Below are positions 20,918-25,805 of a DNA stretch of 25,805 bases, in pieces. Below the pieces are notes generated by a model. That model was not told where the DNA came from, made no database searches, and saw only the letters and a program-made list of their open reading frames with translations. The stretch comes from Bacteroidales bacterium UBA5382. GTDB taxonomy: Bacteria > Bacteroidota > Bacteroidia > Bacteroidales > Dysgonomonadaceae. The stretch is taken from the NCBI GenBank assembly GCA_002409745.1, contig DHOU01000029.1:5645-31449 (forward strand), given 5' to 3'. The translations under genes and the position numbers were made by a program. Each line of letters opens with the position of its first letter. The stretch's first letter is position 1.

Positions 20918-22660
20918 ATGAAAAGATATATATATACTTGTATAGCCGGTTTGTTCCTCGCAACCGGAATGTATGCTCAACAGCAAGACTCCCTGCTCCG
21001 GCGTCAAATAGAGTTGCAGCGCGAATTCAATCCCACGTTGCAAGATGCGAATAAAATCAGTTCGTTACCATCCCGTCCCCAACCTACCGTAAAAAAAGCC
21101 AATACGGCTTATTCTACTTGGACGGAACGGGTCACTCCTCCGTTAGAAATTGCCTTGCCGAAACCGGGTGAGAAAATGACAACGATTCCTTTTCGTACGC
21201 AGAAAGGGTATCTGACGTTCGGCGCGGGCAACTATGCCAACATGGATGGCGCATTCGGCTACCGGTTGATAGAAACCGAACGCGATGCGCTCGCTTTCTC
21301 GTTCCTCCATCAGTCAACAAACGGAGATATCGATTATGTGCAGAAAACCGATCCTTCCGGAAATAACGCCTATCTCATGGATAATTTCGGACGATTGGAA
21401 TACGGGCATCTTTTCGAGGCCTTCAAGCTGGATCTTCACGCTTCGTACCTGCACTCTCTTTTCAACTATTACGGCAATCCCTTTGATGCTGTACGGACGT
21501 TCGATAACGCCAAACAGCGATTGGGGGTCTTAAATGCGAATATCGCTATTCAATCGGTCGATAACGACGTGCTTCATTACCGAGGGCATTTAGATTACAA
21601 GAACTTTAATACGAAATTCGGGATAACGACCGATTTGCCGGGCATCAAAGGGCATCAGTTGGATGCAGGTATCGGTCTCGACAAACCGTTTCAAGACGGG
21701 GATAGTAAAATCGGATTAAACGCTAACGTGTTGTCGGTTATTTATGATGAAGCTCTCAACGCTCGAAATTACCTGCTTCTTAACGGAAATCCCTATCTCC
21801 ACTTCGAAGGATTGAATTGGGGCGCCACGCTGGGCGTAGATGTATTGTTTCAGTCGGGAGGTGGCGCCGGCACGAAAGTCCGTGTTGCTCCGAATGTCGA
21901 TCTGCATTGGAACGTCACGGAATTTACCAAGCTTTACGCGACCGTTAAAGGCGGCTTCGACTCGAACACTTATCTCGACATGATCAACGAAAGCCGGTAC
22001 ATCGCTCCATCCGCGGCGGTGAAGCCGTCATTTACCTTAGCCGATGTAGAGGCCGGAGTAAAGATCGGCGATGCGGACGGTTTCCGCTTCGACTTGTTCG
22101 GCGGGTATAAAATGACGGATGATGAACATTTTCTCGTCTCCTCGCAGAGTTATAAAGATCTATTGCCCCCCGAACAACCGACACCGGAAAGAGAAGCGGC
22201 TACCGAAGCCCTGATACCGGTTTACGGTTCTTTAACCCGATCGTTTGTAGGAGGCGCCGTTCATTCGCAGGTATGGTCTCCGTTGGAAGTTTCGTTACGG
22301 ATAAAGAAAAATTTTTATACGGTAAAAGATGCTTCGATTTACGAAACTCCTATAGATGATGCGAAGGCATGGAATCTGCCCGGCTATGAAATCGATGCAC
22401 GTGCCGTATTGCAAATCATTCCGCCACTCAAACTGTCGCTGAATTATTATCTGGCCGGAGACCGACAGACCTATTTCCGTGGGGAGAACATTCAGATGAG
22501 CGCCATCAACGACCTCAACGCCGGCGCTGTTTACGACATTCTTCCATCGCTATCCATCCATTTAAAAGCCAACAACCTGTTATTTCAAAAGTATGACCGG
22601 TGGCACGGGTATGCGGCGCAAGGATTGAATGTGTTAGGTGGATTTACCTTTACCTTTTAA
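20918..22660 (+). CDS. Predicted outer-membrane beta-barrel protein, partner of the TPR protein
   Basis: About 580 residues. Signal peptide MKRYIYTCIAGLFLATGMYA then QQQDS. A Pro-rich stretch follows (REFNPTLQDANKISSLPSRP), then a chain of alternating amphipathic strands with many Gly/Tyr/Asn turns (LTFGAGNYANMDGAFGYRLI; ATVKGGFDSNTYLDM; LSLNYYLAGDRQTYFRG), ending in GGFTFTF with a terminal Phe as expected for a BAM substrate. It has no recognisable plug or TonB box, so it is not called a TonB-dependent receptor. ATG 20918 gives a clean signal peptide; ATG 20897, in frame and overlapping the TPR stop, would add seven residues. It is the last gene before the terminator at 22676. Confidence 0.85.
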   Translation: MKRYIYTCIAGLFLATGMYAQQQDSLLRRQIELQREFNPTLQDANKISSLPSRPQPTVKKANTAYSTWTERVTPPLEIALPKPGEKMTTIPFRTQKGYLTFGAGNYANMDGAFGYRLIETERDALAFSFLHQSTNGDIDYVQKTDPSGNNAYLMDNFGRLEYGHLFEAFKLDLHASYLHSLFNYYGNPFDAVRTFDNAKQRLGVLNANIAIQSVDNDVLHYRGHLDYKNFNTKFGITTDLPGIKGHQLDAGIGLDKPFQDGDSKIGLNANVLSVIYDEALNARNYLLLNGNPYLHFEGLNWGATLGVDVLFQSGGGAGTKVRVAPNVDLHWNVTEFTKLYATVKGGFDSNTYLDMINESRYIAPSAAVKPSFTLADVEAGVKIGDADGFRFDLFGGYKMTDDEHFLVSSQSYKDLLPPEQPTPEREAATEALIPVYGSLTRSFVGGAVHSQVWSPLEVSLRIKKNFYTVKDASIYETPIDDAKAWNLPGYEIDARAVLQIIPPLKLSLNYYLAGDRQTYFRGENIQMSAINDLNAGAVYDILPSLSIHLKANNLLFQKYDRWHGYAAQGLNVLGGFTFTF

Positions 22661-22675
22661 TCCCGCACAATCCCA

Positions 22676-22730
22676 CTACAAATAAACGGGGCTGTCGAAG
22701 GAACATTTCGACAGCCCCGTTTATTTGTAG
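22676..22730. terminator. Bidirectional terminator, perfect 24-bp stem
   Basis: The arm at 22676-22699 pairs perfectly with 22707-22730 around the 7-base loop GGAACAT. The stem has a GC core (GGGGCTGTCG) and A/T-rich ends, so a T-rich tract follows the core on both strands. It lies between the convergent genes ending at 22660 (+) and 22743 (-). Confidence 0.92.
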
Positions 22731-22742
22731 CTACTTCTTCGC

Positions 22743-23555
22743 TTACCGCAAGTAAACGGCCACAAATTTCGCCAACACTTTCTTATCGGCATTGTTTAAC
22801 GAAAGCGTGTCATGGCTAACGGTATAATTATCCGTAGCTCCGAACACATCCAAATACGATTGTTCGTAATCCACCCCGATGCAAGCCATTCGAGTGGTTG
22901 CCAACGGCGAGAACCCAATACGACCGTCTTGTTCGTCCAAGTCATACTTTCCCGTGAGGCGGTTACAACCCGTGCTGCCCGATATAAGGCTGTTTTGTGC
23001 ATGCAAGATAAAATGCGCTTCACGAGCGGCGCCCTCTTCATTGGAGGCAATCGCTTTCCCGTCCAACTCGATCAATTTCCAATACTTTTCGGTAACAACA
23101 TTGTCAAGATCGATTTTCTTGAAATTATAGGTTCCGGGGGGCAGATTGCTTTCGATGCGGTTGCCTGCCGTATCCAAAACAATTAATTGATTTTCGCCTA
23201 CCTGAAACCAAGTATTGCCGTCATTGTCGGCGGAGTCCGGCGTAAGTTTGATTCGACGTCCGTTTACGTCCCATTCAAACCGCCCCTTATCGGCATAGCG
23301 GTTATCACCTTTTCCCATATACGTCATCACGCGTTCATACGTCAAATCGTCATTCAGACGGATTTCAACTTGTATTCCTTGGCAATCGGCACAAGGCAAC
23401 AAGCCTTTGTACACTCCGGCCCAGTCCAATGCATTTTCGCTGGTATGCGCCGGATCCGGATTTCCCGATAAATTGTTTTGAGCACTCTTTTTGCCCGAAT
23501 GGCACGCGCTCATCGCGATGAGCGCCACAAAAAGTAAATAAATGGTTCTTTTCAT
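22743..23555 (-). CDS. NlpE-like plus META domain lipoprotein
   Basis: A 270-residue lipoprotein with lipobox MSAC (Cys 18). An NlpE N-terminal-type domain follows (about 42-146): WAGVYKGLLPCADCQGIQVE with the CxxC at 55/58, then LTYERVMTYMGKGDNRYADK and W.V.G..I.L. A META/HslJ-type domain occupies about 153-268: YWKLIELDGK, SGSTGCNRLTGKY, and FSPLATTRMAC. In E. coli NlpE senses envelope and surface stress; combined NlpE-META proteins are common in Bacteroidota and presumably act in the outer membrane in a stress-related role. It is a single gene with its own promoter at 23608-23638 and ends at the shared terminator. Confidence 0.9.
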   Translation of the reverse strand: MKRTIYLLFVALIAMSACHSGKKSAQNNLSGNPDPAHTSENALDWAGVYKGLLPCADCQGIQVEIRLNDDLTYERVMTYMGKGDNRYADKGRFEWDVNGRRIKLTPDSADNDGNTWFQVGENQLIVLDTAGNRIESNLPPGTYNFKKIDLDNVVTEKYWKLIELDGKAIASNEEGAAREAHFILHAQNSLISGSTGCNRLTGKYDLDEQDGRIGFSPLATTRMACIGVDYEQSYLDVFGATDNYTVSHDTLSLNNADKKVLAKFVAVYLR

Positions 23556-23607
23556 TTCGTTATTATTAAAGTGTTGATTATGATCGCCAGATGCACATCA
23601 TTTGCAG

Positions 23608-23638
23608 CAAATATACGGAACTTCCTTGAGGTGGCAAT
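23608..23638 (-). promoter_or_regulatory. Bacteroidota-type promoter for the NlpE/META gene
   Basis: On the - strand, TATATTTG (23615 to 23608) fits the -7 box TAnnTTTG exactly, and ATTG (23638 to 23635) is a near match to the -33 box TTTG, with the usual 19-base spacing. It lies 52 bases upstream of the start codon. Confidence 0.7.
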
Positions 23639-23688
23639 GGGGTATCGCCATGTAATTAGAAGAATATGGGAAATATGAGCTGAAGCCG

Positions 23689-24507
23689 TTATTCATTCCA
23701 CACCCCATGCTTAAAGAGTTGAAACCATTTATCGATGTCCGCCTCATTCCATAGTTGCAGTATTGTAAATATTTCGCGTGCAAATTCAATGGGCGCAATA
23801 CCACTTGCGGTAATCATCTTTTTGTCGGTAACCGCTGGAACGGGGAGGTAGTTTTTTTCATCGGAATAACCGGGTGCAAATGCTTGTAAATAGCTCAAAT
23901 CGTTACTCGTGTGGCGAGTATCGTGCAACAGGCGTAAGTCTGTTTTCTTATATTTTTTACTTCCCCGTTGTGTCCGTTTTACTTTCCAATACTGAATTGC
24001 CTCTTGGAAAGTCTTATTTTCATTATCTTTCAGAAAATCCCGAATATATGTGTTATATTCGAATTGAGCAGGTATTTCCGATTGATCTTTGTTCTCTTTT
24101 TTCAGGGAATAAAAACGTATCCATTCTTCTTTTGCTTCCTGTAATGTTTTACCGGCGTTTTGTTTTGTCCAATTCATAAAATAGGTATTGAAGCGAAAGT
24201 GTGGACCAATCTCTTTTATAAAAAAAGCTCTTACATTTTCCGTGTTTTTATAATTATCCGTAATCTGTGTATCCAATGAAAGCGGAGCACGCTTCCAATC
24301 AAAATGGGAATCGTTTCTGCGTTGTCTGACTTCTGTAGGGATCGCCCCCATTTGCAGATAGGACGCGATTCTTTCGGCTAATTCTTTTTTTGCTCCACGG
24401 GTTGATAGGCCGGCTGTACGGCAGAATGCTATTAATTCTTCTTTCAACCAGTAAAAATCCCGAAAATCTTGGATTGATAGTTGTTCGTTTAACGGGGGTT
24501 TATTCAT
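23689..24507 (-). CDS. SAP/DUF6434 protein fused to the C-terminal tail of a DJ-1/PfpI protein
   Basis: A 272-residue protein made of two unrelated parts. Residues 1-185: a SAP-like helix-extension-helix (about 16-54, LIAFCRTAGLSTRGAKKELA), a DUF6434-type segment (about 66-125, DSHFDWKRAPLSLDTQITDN), and a similar repeat (YNTYIRDFLKDNENKTFQEA). Residues about 192-270 resemble the last third of DJ-1/PfpI amidotransferase-like proteins: LLHDTRHTSNDLSYL, PAVTDKKMITASGIAPIEFA, and WFQLFKHG. The front of the DJ-1 fold, with the nucleophile elbow, is absent, so no DJ-1 activity is expected. The simplest explanation is an in-frame deletion joining two neighbouring genes (join near 23935). It is probably the last gene of a three-gene unit, 38 bases after the GNAT gene. 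Confidence 0.8.
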   Translation of the reverse strand: MNKPPLNEQLSIQDFRDFYWLKEELIAFCRTAGLSTRGAKKELAERIASYLQMGAIPTEVRQRRNDSHFDWKRAPLSLDTQITDNYKNTENVRAFFIKEIGPHFRFNTYFMNWTKQNAGKTLQEAKEEWIRFYSLKKENKDQSEIPAQFEYNTYIRDFLKDNENKTFQEAIQYWKVKRTQRGSKKYKKTDLRLLHDTRHTSNDLSYLQAFAPGYSDEKNYLPVPAVTDKKMITASGIAPIEFAREIFTILQLWNEADIDKWFQLFKHGVWNE

Positions 24508-24545
24508 TTTTTAGTGACTAAATAGAGGGAAAGAGGTGCGGTGAA

Positions 24546-25085
24546 TTAGAGGAACTCGTTCTTCAATAAACTATAAATTTCGATATCCGCGAACACGTTT
24601 CCGGAAAGGAGCTCGCCTTGTCTTTCAATTCCTTCCAATTGAAACCCTAGTCTTTGGGGAATGCTCCTGCTCTGATCGTTGCCGACAGCGCATTTGATTT
24701 GAACGCGGTTGAAGCCCAACTTGCGGAAGGCGTAGTCGCACAAAGCACGTACGGATTGAGTCGCGATCCCCTGCCGTTGGTAAGGCTCCGACAACCAATA
24801 ACCGATTTCCGTCTTCTTATTGGCACTATCCGAATCTTTCAAGCCGATCAATCCGGCAAACACATCGTTTTTGCGAATGGTAAAGGTATATTCAAGGCGT
24901 TCTTCGTGCTTGTCTATGCACGCTCTGACAAACTCTTCACTGTCGCGGAGATCCTTTGTCTGTTCGACAAAAGGAAGCCATTTACCCAGATAAGGCCTTT
25001 GTGAGTCGATGGTATGGAAGATGTCCTCTGCATCGGACAATTGCAGTTGTCTTAAAGATATTTGTCCGTCAATTTTTAGGAGCAT
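24546..25085 (-). CDS. GNAT acetyltransferase, RimJ/RimL type
   Basis: A 179-residue acyl-CoA-dependent N-acetyltransferase: LRQLQLSDAEDIFHTIDSQR at the front, the acetyl-CoA loop YQRQGIATQSVRALCDYAF in the middle, and RVQIKCAVGNDQSRSIPQRL-GF at the end, in the order typical of RimL-like enzymes that acetylate protein N-termini or small amines. The substrate is not predictable. ATG at 25085 (MLLKIDGQISLRQL) is chosen; the frame is open 29 codons further, but that would overlap the end of the outer-membrane protein gene by 59 bases and adds no family sequence. It is 28 bases after the upstream gene. Confidence 0.88.
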   Translation of the reverse strand: MLLKIDGQISLRQLQLSDAEDIFHTIDSQRPYLGKWLPFVEQTKDLRDSEEFVRACIDKHEERLEYTFTIRKNDVFAGLIGLKDSDSANKKTEIGYWLSEPYQRQGIATQSVRALCDYAFRKLGFNRVQIKCAVGNDQSRSIPQRLGFQLEGIERQGELLSGNVFADIEIYSLLKNEFL

Positions 25086-25113
25086 AGGGTAATTGTCTTT
25101 CTTGATAAACCAA

Positions 25114-25695
25114 TCAGAAACGGTATCCGATACCCATAGAAGTATAGGGGAAACTGTTGTAGGTACCGTCATACGGATCCCACATATATTTTATTCCACC
25201 TGTAATAAAGAAGCTATTCGTCAAATAATAGCCGGCAAGAAGCCCGATATTTGCCGTGGGGGTCGTGATACGGTCGTCGATACTTACATGAACGGAAGGA
25301 TAACCATTCCCCGGATAAGAAACGTAAGTACCGTCGGAGTCGAAATACCCGTCGATATTCTCATGAAAAAGGCATACCCCCACATATGGAATTAAATGTA
25401 TCTTAGGGATAGGCGACAGAAAATACCCTGCATTCACATTCAAAGCAGCATACCGTGTGTGCGATTCTATACGCGATTTTTCATGAAACACGCCTTCGTA
25501 GTTCCTGAAAAAATAATTCACATCAGTCAAGAGAGTCAATTTTTTCCAAATGGTCTTTTGAAATCCGATACCTACGCCGTGACTACCGGCATTGTTCATA
25601 TACAGATAACTCGCCGTTACCGCAGGGCGTTCTTGCGATACAAGCGGAACAGCCAAACACGCCCAAAAACAGACTATGGGTAAAAGTCTTCTCAT
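25114..25695 (-). CDS. Small predicted outer-membrane beta-barrel protein (193 aa)
   Basis: A 193-residue protein with a signal peptide ending VSQERP (about residue 20). The mature part consists of about eight alternating strands (TASYLYMNNAGSHGVGIGF; LTLLTDVNYFFRNYEG; YAALNVNAGYFLS; ANIGLLAGYYLTNSFFITGG) and ends GIGYRF with terminal Phe, typical of small OmpA/OmpW-like 8-strand barrels. It is probably the first gene of a - strand unit with the GNAT and SAP genes. A 28-bp repeat lies 13 bases upstream of its ATG. No specific function can be given. Confidence 0.8.
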   Translation of the reverse strand: MRRLLPIVCFWACLAVPLVSQERPAVTASYLYMNNAGSHGVGIGFQKTIWKKLTLLTDVNYFFRNYEGVFHEKSRIESHTRYAALNVNAGYFLSPIPKIHLIPYVGVCLFHENIDGYFDSDGTYVSYPGNGYPSVHVSIDDRITTPTANIGLLAGYYLTNSFFITGGIKYMWDPYDGTYNSFPYTSMGIGYRF

Positions 25696-25707
25696 TTCTG
25701 ATCTATA

Positions 25708-25735
25708 TTAAGAAACTGTTTTGAATTTTCCGAAT
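25708..25735. repeat. 28-bp exact repeat, copy 2
   Basis: Same 28 bases as 15100-15127. Here it lies 13 bases upstream of the start of the - strand outer-membrane protein gene, inside its probable leader. The rest of the window to 25805 is T-rich and shows no gene. Confidence 0.6.
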
Positions 25736-25805
25736 GATCTAATTTTGTTTATTCTTTTATGCTGTTTTTTGCCTTTTTTTGCGCCTTTGAACTTTCCTTT
25801 CTTTC

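Noticed and set aside
25086..25172. Upstream start of the GNAT gene
   Set aside because: Would overlap the preceding outer-membrane protein gene; the family sequence begins at ATG 25085.

Overview
The window comes from a bacterium of the phylum Bacteroidota, most likely order Bacteroidales. Evidence: AT-rich A-tract leaders in place of Shine-Dalgarno sites, TAnnTTTG promoter boxes, many lipoproteins and SQ/AQ-type signal peptides, a DUF59-Mrp protein without a CxxC pair, and the gene order trmB-mrp-NUDIX-TPR-outer-membrane protein. I could not run a database search, so genus is not assigned.

Positions 1-15402 form an accessory island of duplicated, mostly exported proteins, nearly all on the + strand. 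It begins with two copies (the first cut by the window edge) of a lipoprotein gene followed by a tiny three-helix membrane protein gene. This layout resembles a lipoprotein bacteriocin with its immunity protein. Next come a gene relic (1911-2171), a small membrane protein, two hypothetical exported proteins, and a chimeric gene (3991-4464). A second kind of module follows: a lipoprotein with a shared 'TW.EQL' core and a variable C-terminal domain, then a secreted protein of a 'NLFEYGG' family. It occurs in full at 4581-6190, as a remnant plus two NLFEYGG genes at 10513-12197, and with an in-frame stop at 13314-15079. The first module continues into a lipoprotein-core-only gene (6256) and a transglutaminase-like/discoidin lipoprotein (6944-8923). 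Its first 41 codons reappear as a relic at 15277-15402, so the block DUF2059 gene - repeat - lipoprotein - NLFEYGG - transglutaminase lipoprotein was duplicated and one copy decayed.

Four copies of a dispersed element (about 105 bp when complete, two GC-rich hairpins) lie at 681, 4396, 9855 and 13187. Each is in the same orientation, 44 to 86 bases upstream of the first gene of a module. A family of bulged hairpin terminators closes several of the modules. This repeated architecture (common leader element, conserved export signal, variable C-terminus, small or secreted partner) is the most interesting feature of the window. It looks like a diversifying toxin/immunity or surface-antigen locus; the function is inference.

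Positions 15508-22660 are an ordinary chromosomal operon with 4-base or 1-base overlaps or very short gaps: trmB, mrp, a zinc-ribbon NUDIX hydrolase, a 998-residue TPR protein and an outer-membrane beta-barrel protein. It ends at a perfect 24-bp bidirectional hairpin. The - strand then carries an NlpE/META lipoprotein (its own promoter at 23608-23638) and a probable three-gene operon: outer-membrane protein, GNAT acetyltransferase, and a SAP/DUF6434 protein fused to the tail of a DJ-1/PfpI protein. No tRNA, rRNA, CRISPR array or intact transposase was seen.
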